Assembly: GCF_000321225.1 (NCBI RefSeq)
Contig: NW_004451419.1
Span: forward strand, 946,413 to 1,010,412
DNA: 64,000 bases
Source: Odobenus rosmarus divergens
Taxonomy: Eukaryota > Chordata > Mammalia > Carnivora > Odobenidae
Direction of reading: 5' to 3'
The notes beneath the pieces were generated by a model, which worked only from the letters and a program-made list of their open reading frames with translations, was not told the origin of the DNA and searched no databases. Made by a program: the position numbers and the translations under genes. Shown here one piece after another: positions 9,955-20,006 of this stretch. Positions within the stretch are counted from its first letter, which is position 1, and every line of letters begins with the position of its first letter.

Positions 9955-10586
9955 AGCAGCACCACCATCCCCATTGTCACTACCACCATCACCACCATCA
10001 CTGTCATGACTGTCATGACCACTATCACCACCATGACCACCACCACCACCACCACCATCATCATCAGCACCAGTACTATCATCACCACCTGACCACCACC
10101 ACCACCAGCCTCATCATGACCACTATCACCACCACCACCACCATGACCAGCAGCATCATCATCACCGGTACCATCATCACCACCATGACCACCACCACCA
10201 CCAGCCTCATCATGACCACCACCACCACCACCATCATCATCATGACCACTATCACCACCACCACCACCATGACCAGCAGCATCATCATCACCAGTACCAT
10301 CATCACCATCATGACCACCACCATCCTCATCATGACCACCACCACCATCATGACCACCGCCACCATCATGACCACCGCCACCATCATGACCACCACCACC
10401 ACCATCATCATCATCACCATCACTACCATCAACAACACCACCACCCCCACCATCATCATCATCATCACCGGTACCATCATCACCACCATGACTACCACCA
10501 CCATCATCCTCATCATGACCACTATCACCACCACCATCACCATCATCATCATCACCATCATGACCACCACCATCACCACCACCATG
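9955..10586 (+). repeat. (CAC/CAT)n-rich compound array with higher-order repeats
   Basis: About 630 bp of CAC, CAT and GAC triplets. Landmark gaccactatcacc recurs at 10018, 10118, 10244 and 10517. The block from 10118 through gaccagcagcatcatcatca recurs 126 bp later. The Gly/Asp/His, Thr/Ile and Val/Met frames are all open only because of the repeat. Confidence 0.95.
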
Positions 10587-11102
10587 TGTGGAAGGAAAAG
10601 GAAAGGGGGAGAAGGGCAGAGCCCTGGGGAACACCTGCATTCAGGAGATAGGCAGAAGAAGAAGAGGCTGCACATATAGGAAACGGAGCAGACGGGAGGA
10701 AAACAAGGGAGAAGCCAGCCCAGACTCAAAGAGAAGGGAGAGCTGCAGGGAAGGGGTTAGAACAGTGTCCTATGCCCCAGAGAGCTTCTGAGGTGGGCCT
10801 GGTGCATGTCTAGGATTGAGGGGAACACTCGCAGGGGATGGGGGCCAGAGCAGATTGTTGGGGAGTGGGTGGGAGATAGGAGCGGAGTGAAACCCCAGGT
10901 TGTGAGTTGGAAAGATGCCCCGCTTGCTGGGAGGAGAACAAATGGAGGGGACAAGCCTCAGCCAGGAAGACTCGGGGGTGCTGGTGCAATCCTCCGGGTG
11001 GAGGTCGGTGGCAGCCCCACATAGGGCAGAGGATCAGGAGCAGTGGAGGAAGAAGCCTTGGCTGGGCTGGCCAGCTGGACAATCACCCTCATTCCCCCTG
11101 GG
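10587..11102. other. Single-copy purine-rich sequence
   Basis: Nothing recognised. Confidence 0.4.
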
Positions 11103-11566
11103 TTAAGCTTGCTGGGGCTGTCGCCACAGAGCCTCACAAACCACGTGCCTTATGACAACAGAAAGGTGTTCTCTCACAGATACGGAGGCCAGAGTCTGAA
11201 ATGAAGGTATCAGAAAAGTCGGTTCCTTCTGGAGATGCTGAGGTTAAAACCATTCCATACCTTTCTCCTAGCTTCTGGTGGGTGTTGGTGGCCCTCGGTG
11301 TCCCTCGGCTTGTAGGAATGTCGCTCCAGTCTGCCTGTGCCATCACAAGGCATTCTCCTCTCTGTCTGTGTCCAAATTTCCCTCAACGTACAAGGACGCC
11401 AGTCATTGGGTTTAGGGCCCGCCCCTAATCCAGTAGGACCTCATCTTGACTTAAGGACATCTGCAAAGATCCTCTTTCCAAAAACGGTCCCCATCACAAG
11501 TACCAGCGGTTCGGACTTCAACATATCTTTTGTGGAGGGTACAATACTACCCACTGCAGCACACCG
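11103..11566 (-). mobile_element. MaLR-type (MLT1-like) LTR, antisense
   Basis: Plus-strand order taagcttgctggggctg, gaaaggtgttctctcacag, ggacgccagtcattgggttt, gacatctgcaaagatcctct, ggacttcaacatatcttttg is the reverse of the 9.1-kb LTR order. Confidence 0.7.
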
Positions 11567-11831
11567 TCTGTCACCCCATTACTAGAGGCGTTTCAGAAGC
11601 ACCTCCTTGGCCCGCTGAGTGGCCCAGGCATGGGCTTCTGGTCTCACGGAGCTTGTAGTCCATGACCAAAACACGTGGCCAAAGCTTCGGGGAGCAGGGC
11701 TGGGCTCAGCGGGGCAGGTGACAGCCCGGGCGGCCACTCAGTGGAATGCCTTCCTCTGAGCAGGACTAGGAAAAAGGAGGCCGGCAGGGAAGGGGCTGCA
11801 GCCTCGGCCCCCAGCCTGTCCCTCCTTCCTT
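11567..11831. other. Single-copy sequence
   Basis: Nothing recognised. Confidence 0.4.
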
Positions 11832-11932
11832 GGCATTTAGATAACACCACAGAAGAGCCCATGACATCTGGAGCCTGTGTAAACGGAGCATAAATTAGCT
11901 CTAACAACCACATCTGCAGCCACCACGTGGCA
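11832..11932. other. Possible conserved non-coding block
   Basis: Repeat-free with ttagataacaccacag (GATA core) and gcataaattagctctaac. Short, so the call is weak. Confidence 0.25.
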
Positions 11933-12334
11933 GTCTGTTTCCTGCCGAACCCTGGGTGGGCCTGGGGTGGGCGGGAGGGCAGAAGCCGGTCCCATACTTG
12001 CCTGAAACCCCCACTGCTACCTTCATTATGTTTAGAAGCTTCTGCTAAAATGCGTTGGTGCTCGGGACACAGGGGACACAGGATTCTCGTCCTGGGTTGT
12101 GGAATCGGGGTATGAACGGATGTGGACTTAGAAGGGACAGGCTTTGGAAGGTGGAGGAGTAGGGACGGGACACCTCCGGGGGATGTGTCTAAGAGGACGC
12201 TGGGAGGAGGGGTACAACCAACAGCCCCGTGGCCACAGACTCACTGTCACACCCTTCTCCATGCTTCTCCTGTCCCCCACACCAAGTTGGGAGCCCAGAG
12301 CCAGCAGCGGAGTGGGGAGCAAGGAGCCACCATG
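11933..12334. other. Single-copy GC-rich sequence
   Basis: Nothing recognised. Confidence 0.4.
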
Positions 12335-12492
12335 GGCCAGACTGTTACATAAATTAACCCATCTCACTTCACCTGATCTTGACCGTGTCCTTGTGAGGGG
12401 CGTTTTTACCATCCCCATTTCACAGATGAAGACACTGAGGCCCTTGCATTAAGGGGTATCTGAGGCAGGACCCAAACCGGTGCTTCGACTCT
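12335..12492 (-). repeat. MIR remnant
   Basis: ccatccccatttcacagatg, aagacactgaggcccttgc and cccaaaccggtgcttcgact are antisense MIR. Confidence 0.7.
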
Positions 12493-12539
12493 TCCTCTGC
12501 CTTGTTGTCTCACCTCACACCTGACCAAGAAAGGGCATC

Positions 12540-12645
12540 ACGTGTGTGTGCATGCATATGTGAGCATATGTGTGCAGATAAGTGTATAAGGGCATCTGCA
12601 TGGGTGTGAGTGTCAGTGTGTGTGAGTGTGTGTCTATGTGTGGGG
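12540..12645 (+). repeat. Degenerate (GT)n with ATGT variants
   Basis: gtgtgtgtgcatgcatatgt and similar alternating purine/pyrimidine sequence. Confidence 0.85.
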
Positions 12646-12749
12646 TCAGCCTCTCTCCCTGACGCCAGGTCAGAGTGTAGGAACCAGGACCGCCTCTTCC
12701 CCTCCTGACCCAAGCAGCAGGGCCACCATGGACAGGTGGTGTCCCGTAT

Positions 12750-12945
12750 TAAGCACCTACTGTATATAGGACCAGCACCTCACCCTCATGGCCACACACC
12801 CACTCAATTCCACAGGCCATTTATTGAGCATTTCTTGAGCCAGGCTCTGCCTCAGGCACTGGGGACTCGGGATGAGTGAGACACAGCCCCTGACTTTGAG
12901 GTACTCACTCTCTGGGGCAGGGGAGACAGCTGTAGGATGGCTGAA
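12750..12945 (-). repeat. MIR/L2 antisense remnants
   Basis: taagcacctactgtatatag at 12750 is followed by a clearer L2 end, ccatttattgagcatttctt (12817), ctgcctcaggcactgggg and a diverged remainder. Confidence 0.55.
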
Positions 12946-13014
12946 CTTGGCAGCTGACCGTGGTGGGTGCGTCCTGAGATTAAGTGGGTAGGTTTCCAGG
13001 AGGTGGCGTTTGGG

Positions 13015-13119
13015 TTTGCTCCCTGCGCAGGGACCATGTCTTTCTGGTTCATGCTGAGCCCCAGCTCCCAACACCATGCCAGGCACACCACAGTTGTCCC
13101 ATACACGTTTGTTGAATGA
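13015..13119 (+). repeat. LINE L2 3'-end remnant
   Basis: gcagggaccatgtctttctg, cccagctcccaacaccatgc and cacgtttgttgaatga follow L2 3'-end order. Confidence 0.65.
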
Positions 13120-13925
13120 TTATTTTGTAATCAAAGTATAGTTGACACACAGTATCATATTAGTTGCAAGTGTACAATATAATGATTCAATGTTTATATA
13201 CGTTAGGAAATGCTCACCATGATAAGTGTAGTCACCATCTGTCACTGTACAAAGTTATTACAATATCATTGACTACATTCCCTCCACAGAACTTTTCATC
13301 TCCGTGACTTGCTAGGCAACTGAAGTTGGTACCTCTTAATCCCCATCGCCTATTTTGCCCATCCCCCACCCCCACCCCCACCCCCACCCCTCTGGTGACC
13401 GCCAGTTAGTGCTCTGTATTTATGAGTCTGTTTCTGATCTGTTTTGTTTGTTTTTGAGATTCCACATATGACTGAAATCATGCAGTAATTGTCTTTCTCT
13501 GTCTGACTGATTTCACTTAGCATCATACCCTCTATATCCATCCATGCTGTCACAAATGGCAAGATTTCCTTCCTTTTTAAGGCTGAATAATATTCCAGTG
13601 ATATAGACCACATCTTCTTTATCCATTCATCTAAGGATGGACACTTAGGTTGCTTCCATATCTTGGCTACTGTAAATAACGTTGCGATGCTGAGAGGAGT
13701 GTGTATATATTTTTGAGTTAGTGTTTCCGTTTCCCTTGGATAAATACCCAGAAGTGGATTGGCTAGATAGTTCTGTTTTTAATTTGTTGAGGAGCCTCCA
13801 TACCATTTTCCATAGTGGCTACACAAATTTATATTCCCACCAATAGTACAGAAGAGTTCCCTTTGCTTCACATCCTCATCAACACTCATTATTTCTTGTC
13901 TTTTTCATACTAGCCATGTTCAATG
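13120..13925 (-). mobile_element. L1 (L1MA/MB-like) 3' fragment, antisense
   Basis: On the plus strand the 3' UTR comes first (atagttgacacacagtatca), then a (CCCCCA)n patch at 13366-13390, then ORF2 coding complement up to cacatcctcatcaacactca. The element is 5' truncated near 13925. Confidence 0.9.
13440..13613 (-). pseudogene. L1 ORF2p C-terminal remnant
   Basis: The minus-strand frame reads LEYYSALKRKEILPF and MLSEISQTEKDNYCM, the conserved C-terminal end of L1 ORF2p. Upstream of 13613 the frame is broken, so no functional reverse transcriptase or endonuclease survives. Confidence 0.8.
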
Positions 13926-14089
13926 GCTATTGATTGAAAGATGGGCAGGTTCTCAACATGCGCAGTTGGGGATGGGGATGGTCATCCTGGCTGAGGACCC
14001 AGGCGACCACAGAGGTGAGGAAGCGTGAGGTGTTTGGAGGAACAGCTTTTTGGGGGAGGCTCAGTCAGGAGAAAAACATGTCCCTGAGT

Positions 14090-14218
14090 ATCAGACAGGC
14101 CTGGGAGAATCCTGGCCCCAGCGCCTAGGTGCGCATTGGGTGAGTCTAGGCAGATTTCCTAACATCTCTGATCCTCTGTGTTCTCCACTCCAAAGTGGAG
14201 CCTCAAATAACCTATATT
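14090..14218 (+). repeat. MIR remnant
   Basis: gagtctaggcagatttccta and catctctgatcctctgtgtt match a diverged MIR core. Confidence 0.5.
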
Positions 14219-14269
14219 TGCAGGAATTTTTGTTTGTTTTGAGAAATCTTTTCCTTTTTATTATGGAAA

Positions 14270-14446
14270 TTTTATTTATTTTAGAGAATGAGAGAGTGCC
14301 AGGGGAGGGACAGAGGGAGAGAGGGAGAGAGAGAAGCCCAAGCAGACTCCCTGCTGAGCACAGAGCCCGACATGGGGCTCGATCTCACCACCCTAAATCA
14401 TGACCTGAGTTGAAATCAAGAGTCACCTGCGCCACCCAGGTGCCCC
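14270..14446 (-). mobile_element. CAN-SINE, antisense
   Basis: attttatttattttagagaa at the left and cgccacccaggtgcccc at the right define a full-length reverse copy. Adjacent ggaaattt and ggaaactt may be its duplication. Confidence 0.9.
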
Positions 14447-14458
14447 GGAAACTTGGAT

Positions 14459-14574
14459 TTTTTTTTTTAAGATTTTATTTTCTTTAAGTAATCTGTACAT
14501 CCAACGTGGGGCTCAAACTCACAAACCCAAGATCAAGAGTCACATGCTGTACCAACTGAGCCAGCCAGGTGTCC
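14459..14574 (-). mobile_element. Old short CAN-SINE, antisense
   Basis: tctttaagtaatctgtacat, ccaacgtggggctcaaactc and gagccagccaggtgtcc. Lies only 12 bp from the previous SINE. Flanked by ggaaacttgga and ggaaaccttta. Confidence 0.9.
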
Positions 14575-14579
14575 TGATG

Positions 14580-14700
14580 GAAACCTTTAAACACATGAAA
14601 AAGTGGAAAAATAGAACAATGAACTCCCATGAACCCATCAGTTAATCTCAAAACTTACCAACGTTTTGCTATTCTGGTCTGAAGATCCTTAAAATCGTGA
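14580..14700 (-). repeat. Probable L1M 3'-UTR fragment
   Basis: atgaactcccatgaacccat and caaaacttaccaacgttttg resemble antisense old-L1 3' UTR, as does the sequence at 63.88 kb. Confidence 0.4.
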
Positions 14701-15159
14701 TTATATGATCAGGTACATGAGTGAAGACAACAGGAGTAGTTCTCACCCCGTTAGGACCCACAGGTATGAACAACTCCGCTGCGGGGGGAGCAGGACCAGA
14801 CACCACCGCTGCTACAAGGCACACCCCAACTTCAGAGATGGTCAAATGTGAAGAAACGTGTGTCCTGGAATTGATGAAGTGTAGCAGCAGGGAGGCTAGA
14901 TTGCATTTTACTCGGGAGACCTGTGGTTAGTACCTAAGGGGGAGTCAGGATTTTCCGCACTGGGTGCTTTGGAAGTTTTTCTGTGTATGTTTTTCCGTTT
15001 CAGCCTCTCCCCAGGATCAAAGCATAACCAGAGGGGAGCCCCATGCAGGGTTATCAGGATCAAAGTGATCATGGGGTGTGGGAAAACGGCTGCTTTAGGT
15101 GCAGCGAGGGAAGGGTCCGGGAGGAGGTGACCCATGGGCTAAAATCTAATTGACGCTGT
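14701..15159. other. Single-copy sequence
   Basis: Nothing recognised. Confidence 0.4.
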
Positions 15160-15375
15160 AGAACACTCCAGGCAGAGGGATGGGCCAGAGCTGACCCAGG
15201 ATCTGAAGGAAGGAACATCAGTGGGGTAGTGCCTACACAGCCGTGGAGATACGGGGAGAGCCAGGAAATAGGGCTGGGGCAGCAGGGGAGACCACATGAG
15301 AGGCTCTGATGTCATCCCGAGAGCCACAGAACCCTTGGAGGGTCCTAAGCAGAAGAGCAGCATGGGAGGGATGGT
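15160..15375 (-). repeat. LINE L2 remnant, antisense
   Basis: aacactccaggcagagggat, agggctggggcagcagggga and ggtcctaagcagaagagcag fit antisense L2 upstream of its 3' end. Confidence 0.5.
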
Positions 15376-15379
15376 GGGA

Positions 15380-15834
15380 GGTAGATCCTGGCCCCACCGA
15401 AGATGTCCACGTCCTCATCCCCCACACCTGTGAATGTGTTACCTTCCACGGCAAAAGGGACTTTGCAGGTGGGATTAAATTCAGGGCCTTGAGATGGGGA
15501 GATTATCTGGGAGTATCCGGATGGACCCAATGTCATCATAAGAGTCCTTAAAAGAGACAGTGTCAGAGAAAAATATTACAACAGAAGCAGTGGGCAGAGT
15601 GATTGGGGGCCACGAGCCAAGGAAAGCAGGGAGCTTCTAGAAGCTGGAAAAGGCACAGAAATAGATCGTCCTCTAGAGCCACCAAGAGGAATGCAGCTCT
15701 GCACCTTGATTTTTTGCCACATAAAACCCGCTTTGGACTTCTGACTTCCAGAATTGTAAGATAACAAACGTGCACTGTTTCAAGCCACTAAATTTGTGGT
15801 CGTTCGTTACAGCAGCAACAGGGATCTCATACAC
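15380..15834 (+). mobile_element. MaLR-type (MLT1-like) LTR
   Basis: gatgtccacgtcctcatccc, cctgtgaatgtgttaccttc, gggactttgcaggtgggatt, ggacttctgacttccagaat and cgttacagcagcaacaggga follow the LTR order. Confidence 0.75.
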
Positions 15835-15862
15835 GTGGCACCTCACGTTTTCATTTATTTCC

Positions 15863-16017
15863 TTTTTTTTTTTTTTTTGAGAGAGAGAGAGAGTGCGAGA
15901 GCATGAGTGGGGGAGGGACAGAGGGAGAGGGAGAAGCAGGCTCCCCTTCTCAGTGAGTGGAGACCCTGGGATCATGACCTGAGCCAAAGGCAGATGCTTA
16001 ACCAACTGGCACCAGGT
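15863..16017 (-). mobile_element. CAN-SINE, antisense, damaged head
   Basis: Begins with a 16-base poly(T), then a GA-rich tract and ctgggatcatgacctgagcc. The head breaks off at ccaactggcaccaggt instead of the full acceptor-stem end. Confidence 0.85.
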
Positions 16018-16018
16018 A

Positions 16019-16078
16019 GAGAGAGAATCTTGAGCAGTCTCCCTGCCCAGCGTGGAGCCAGCTCAGGGCTCGATCTCA
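16019..16078 (-). mobile_element. CAN-SINE fragment, antisense
   Basis: agagaatcttgagcagtctc and gctcagggctcgatctca is the middle of an antisense SINE. It directly abuts a sense copy. Confidence 0.7.
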
Positions 16079-16219
16079 GTATCGTGGGATTGAACGCCAA
16101 GCCGGGCTCTGTACTCAGCAAGGAGTCTGCTCCAGATTCTCTCTCTCTCTCCCTCTCCCTCTGCCCCTCCCCCTGCCCTGTCTCTATCGCTAAAGTAAAT
16201 AAATGAAATCTTTTTAAAA
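16079..16219 (+). mobile_element. CAN-SINE fragment, sense
   Basis: tgggattgaacgccaagccg through a CT-rich tract to taaataaatgaaatcttttt. Head missing. Together with the preceding fragment it makes an inverted pair. Confidence 0.8.
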
Positions 16220-16415
16220 ATTGAGACATAATTGACATATCATAAAATTCACCCTTTTAAAGTATACAATTCCATGATTTTAGTATATTCACCAAGTTTT
16301 GCAAGCATCACCAATGTCTAATTCCAGAACATCATCATCACCCCCAAAAGAACTCTGCACCCCTTATCACCCGCTCCCCATCCTTCCTCCCCCCCAGCCT
16401 ATGGCAACTGCTATA
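16220..16415 (-). mobile_element. L1M 3'-UTR fragment, antisense
   Basis: attgacatatcataaaattc, tgcaagcatcaccaatgtct and ccagcctatggcaactgcta match antisense old-L1 3' sequence. Confidence 0.75.
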
Positions 16416-16654
16416 TCCACACCCAAAATAAGAGATTCATGGAGTGGATACTTCGAAAGATCTTCCAGCCTCCAAAGAGCTCTCCTTCCCTCATATGGTG
16501 CCTGGGATCCCCGGGAGCATCAGTCTGCAGGTAAGTGTGGTGACCCAGAAGGCCCCGTGGGAAGATGTGGTGGGCCCACCGTGCCTGGCCCCAGGGGTTT
16601 GAGTGTGTGGACAGAGCACAGGCGGGCTCTTCGCCCCTTGAACTCTGGGAGGCA

Positions 16655-16805
16655 ACCACAGTGGGTTTGCCGCTATGCCCACATTTCGGATTGGGAGACT
16701 GAGGCTTGTCTGTCAAGGACGGGATCACCACACTGAGCAACTGAGTGGCTTGCCTAAGACTTCCGTGCTGCTTCTGAGAGGAGCCCAGACTCAAACCCAG
16801 GGCGT
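16655..16805 (-). repeat. MIR remnant
   Basis: gggagactgaggcttgtctg, gagtggcttgcctaagactt and ccagactcaaacccaggg are antisense MIR. Confidence 0.6.
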
Positions 16806-16904
16806 TCTGTCCTCAAACCCCATTCTCTTCATCCTACATCACTTTTGGGACCACGTTGGGGGCCTGGCCCAGCTATACTAGATTCACGGAAGGAACTGGT
16901 GTGA

Positions 16905-17045
16905 AAAGGCAGAATGCCGGGCATCACTCTGGAGATTCTGTTTCAGTGGATCCGGGGGTGGACCCAGGACCCTGCCTTTTTAGCCAGCTCCCCAGGCGAT
17001 TCTGACACGTTCAGACTGAACGAGTCTGAGACCCACTGTCTACAC
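16905..17045 (+). repeat. MER5-like DNA-transposon remnant
   Basis: atcactctggagattctgtt, ggaccctgcctttttagcca, ccccaggcgattctgacacg and gagtctgagacccactg match the MER5 (hAT-Charlie) order. Confidence 0.6.
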
Positions 17046-17235
17046 TCTGCTGCTTGTCAGGCTGTGAGACATGGGATGCAAAAGTTTGAAAGCAAGAGTG
17101 ACCGGGTCTCCGCCTCGCTGAAAGCGGCCGGTTCCCACCTCCACGTCCCTGGGAGCCCTGCTTGATGGGGCCTCGGGCTTCTCTGCCTCTGCCCGCCTCC
17201 CTCCACAGGGGTTGCTGCCAGCACGGATGGCTCTG
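17046..17235. other. Single-copy sequence
   Basis: Nothing recognised. Confidence 0.4.
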
Positions 17236-17340
17236 CTGGTAAAGTCTTTATCGGGAATGTCGCCTAATGCATTCATATCAAACAATAGCGCCTCATACAT
17301 CATCCCTGCCAGAGGCCACCTCCGCTAGGACAAGCACAGT
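17236..17340. other. Possible conserved non-coding block
   Basis: ggtaaagtctttatcgggaa, then ctaatgcattcatatcaaac and caatagcgcctcatacatca, repeat-free. Runs into the G-rich tract at 17397-17421. Confidence 0.3.
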
Positions 17341-17396
17341 CCATTACCCTGACGGGCGCAGGCCGTGCACAAAACAGATAACGGTCCCGGCTGTGC

Positions 17397-17421
17397 GGGG
17401 GCGGGGGGGGGGTGGGCGGGG
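17397..17421 (+). other. G-quadruplex-prone run
   Basis: Four tracts of three or more G separated by single C or T bases. Confidence 0.6.
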
Positions 17422-17514
17422 AGTTGTCGTGGGCCCAGCGAGCACCGAGGGGGCCCTGAGCAATTGCCAGCCGGGGGAAGTTGGGACACGGGGCATCTGA
17501 GGTCCCAACCTTAC

Positions 17515-17700
17515 ATGGCGGTAGATAGAGTGTTGGTTGCGAACCCAGCTCTGCATCCTCAGGGAAGTGAAACTTCTCTGAGCCTCATTTTCCCCATCTG
17601 TAAAAGGGGGCTGAGAATAGAACTTGCACCACGTGGAGCTGATGTGGGTTTAAGAGGAGGAGGCTGGTAGAGTGTTAGGCACAATGCCTGGGGGGGAAGG
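17515..17700 (+). repeat. MIR remnant
   Basis: cttctctgagcctcattttc, ccccatctgtaaaagggggc and gtgttaggcacaatgcctgg are sense MIR core and 3' part. Confidence 0.75.
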
Positions 17701-18208
17701 AGACACGCTGTAAGTGGTGGCCCTGACTGGTACTTTAGGCCCAGGACCCCGTTCGCTCTGCCTGCCACTTTCCGGGGACAGTCCTCAGCAGTGCTCACTA
17801 TCCCCAAACTCCCAGGGGCCTGGAGGGACAAGCCACCCGCTCCGCCTGAGGCAAGGGTGTGACCGCAAGTCTGTTTTGGAGATGAAGCTCACCCCAGGAT
17901 TTCTTCCCGGGGAGGAAGCAGCCAGGAAAAGGTGCGTGACGCCCCCCAGGGACTCTGGAACGCAGCGTGGAGCACCCACACTCCTCAAGGAGCCGGGAGC
18001 CCGGGAGTATTTACAGGTATTTACAAATCGACCCGCATTACCACTGGGGGGAGGGGGAGGCCGTGAATTTCCCAGTACTTCCAGCTTGGCTTACAAGTGA
18101 CAAGACAGGCTTCCAAGAAAGCCTTCGGGCTGAGAAATGTAGGTGCTGCGAGCTGGAGGCTGGGCTGATGGGCACCCCGTTGATAAGGGTGAGAGGCTGT
18201 GGGTGGGA
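17701..18208. other. Single-copy sequence
   Basis: Nothing recognised. Confidence 0.4.
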
Positions 18209-18602
18209 CACTGCTAGGGGCTGAATTGTTCCCCCCCCCAGTTCATATGTTCAAGCCCCGAACCCCCAGGACCTCGGTATGTGACTCTATTTGGAGATAG
18301 ACCCTTTACATAGGTAACCAAGGTAAAGTGAGGTCATGTGGGTTGGACCTGCTCCTCTATGACTGGTGTCCTTATAAGAAGTGATTAGGGCACAGACACG
18401 CACCGGGGAATCCAGGTGAAGACACAGAGAGGAGAAGAGAGCCATGTCTACGGGCCAAGGAGAGAGGACCCAAAAAACCAAACCTGCCGGCACCTGGCTC
18501 TGGGGCTTCCCGCCTCCAGGACTGCGAGAGAATGAATTTCCATTGTGCAAGCCCCTCAGCGTGTGGTTCTTTTGTTACAGAAGCTGAGCTGACTGCTACA
18601 GG
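18209..18602 (+). mobile_element. MaLR-type (MLT1-like) LTR
   Basis: ggggctgaattgttcccccc, agttcatatgttcaagcccc, tgactctatttggagataga, ctggtgtccttataagaagt, cgcctccaggactgcgagag and the terminal agctgagctgactgctaca cover a whole solitary LTR. Confidence 0.85.
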
Positions 18603-18744
18603 CTGGGTCAAGTGGACCACGCCACCCACCCCTCCTCCCTCATTGCTGGCCATTTGCCCTTTTCTGGCCAAAGAGTCACAGGGTCAGTCCGAGGGACAAT
18701 GGGTGGTGCTTGTCCCCTGCCCTTGATCCTGCCCCTCAGCCCTC

Positions 18745-19095
18745 TCTTGATTCCCCAAGCACCCTGTTTCTTTCCACCTCCAGACCGTTGCCTTTGCTGT
18801 TCCCCCCACGCGGAATACTGATCCCCCAGCTCTTCACGGGGCTGGCTTCCAATCCTCCTGACTCAGCCCCTGGCCTGCTCCTCGCAGAGGCCCTTCCTGA
18901 CTCCTTGATCACTCTCTTTCCCGTCCCCCTGTTTTATTTTCTTCCCTGCACTGCACGGGCCCCCCCCTATTAGTTTGTGTGCTGTCCTCTCCACGGAAAG
19001 CAGGCCGGAACCCCATCTGTCTTGTTCTCAGTGACCACAGTGGTGCCACATTCGTATCGGGGGCTCTGCAAATTTTTGGTGAGTCAACATGAGTC
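18745..19095 (+). repeat. LINE L2 3' remnant
   Basis: gttgcctttgctgttccccc, gcagaggcccttcctgactc, gtcctctccacggaaagcag and ttttggtgagtcaacatga span a long piece of the L2 3' end. Confidence 0.75.
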
Positions 19096-19152
19096 CAGGA
19101 GTGGAACCCCACCCAGTTCCCCATGTGAAAGTTTTGTCTTCCCAGCACACGG

Positions 19153-19365
19153 TGCTATGGACTGAATTGGGCCTCTGCCCATCCACCCCCCCAATTCCCA
19201 TTCTGAAGCTCCACCTCCCGATGTGATGGTATTCAGAGATGGCTTCTTTGGGAGGTGATTAGGTTCAGATGAGGTCATTAGGGTGGGGCCCTCATGATGG
19301 CATTAGTGCTCTTCTAAGCAGAGACACCAGAATTTACATGTTCTCTCATTCTCTCTGCCAGAAAG
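19153..19365 (+). mobile_element. MaLR-type LTR, 5' half
   Basis: gctatggactgaattgggcc, cgatgtgatggtattcagag, tttgggaggtgattaggttc and tgatggcattagtgctcttc. The 3' half is missing or unrecognisable. Confidence 0.8.
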
Positions 19366-19627
19366 GGGTGACCAGGTGGGTACCCGAGGGGTGAGGAAGC
19401 AGATTCCCACAGCTCAGGACCAGGAAATACAAAAGGCCATTAGATTCCATCAGAGGGTTTGGGGGAAGAAAAATAGGATAGATTAGCCACTGAGGATCAT
19501 GGGCGCTGATGCTTCTAAGGGAGAGTTGGTGATATTAGTGCCCAGGGCCGGGGTGGAAGGACGTCCGCACCTGCTCGTTCTCGTTAGGGCTTCCCTCGAG
19601 CTCCAGCAGGCAGCCTGGGCTGGTGGC
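19366..19627. other. Single-copy sequence
   Basis: Nothing recognised. Confidence 0.4.
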
Positions 19628-20006
19628 TAAAGCAGGGACTCTGGAGCCCCATCTCCTGGACTCAAATCCCAGCCCAGCAATTTACCGGCTGTGTGTCTTT
19701 GGGCAGTTTTGTGAAACTCTCTGGGCCTCGGTCTACCTCGTCTGTGACATGGGGTAATGGCCACAGTCTCAGATGGTTGTTTCAAGGACCACGTGTCCAT
19801 GCTCACAGTGTGAGTTTGATTATACTCGGATTTGTTCCCCAAGGCTTCCTGTTGGCTGGCTCTAGTCATTTGGTTGGCATCCCATGTGACTTTGTACTCT
19901 GCAGTTGAATACTTCGGCCCCACATTTCAATATTATGGCAGCGGTTTTGCTGCATATAAAACGTTTGCACAGAACTCGGTAAGTGCTAGCTATTATTATC
20001 ATTAAT
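19628..20006 (+). repeat. MIR, split
   Basis: First part ends near 19800 (ggctgtgtgtctttgggcag, ctctctgggcctcggtctac). A MIR 3' end (gtaagtgctagctattatta) appears at 19978-20000 after about 180 bp of other sequence, consistent with an insertion or with two copies. Confidence 0.6.

Noticed and set aside
9921..10729. Gly/Asp/His-rich, Val/Met-rich and Thr/Ile-rich open frames up to 239 codons
   Set aside because: The CAC/CAT array has no stops in any frame; composition is entirely repeat-driven.
13350..13613. Functional reverse transcriptase gene
   Set aside because: Only the ORF2p C-terminus is readable; the catalytic domains are absent.
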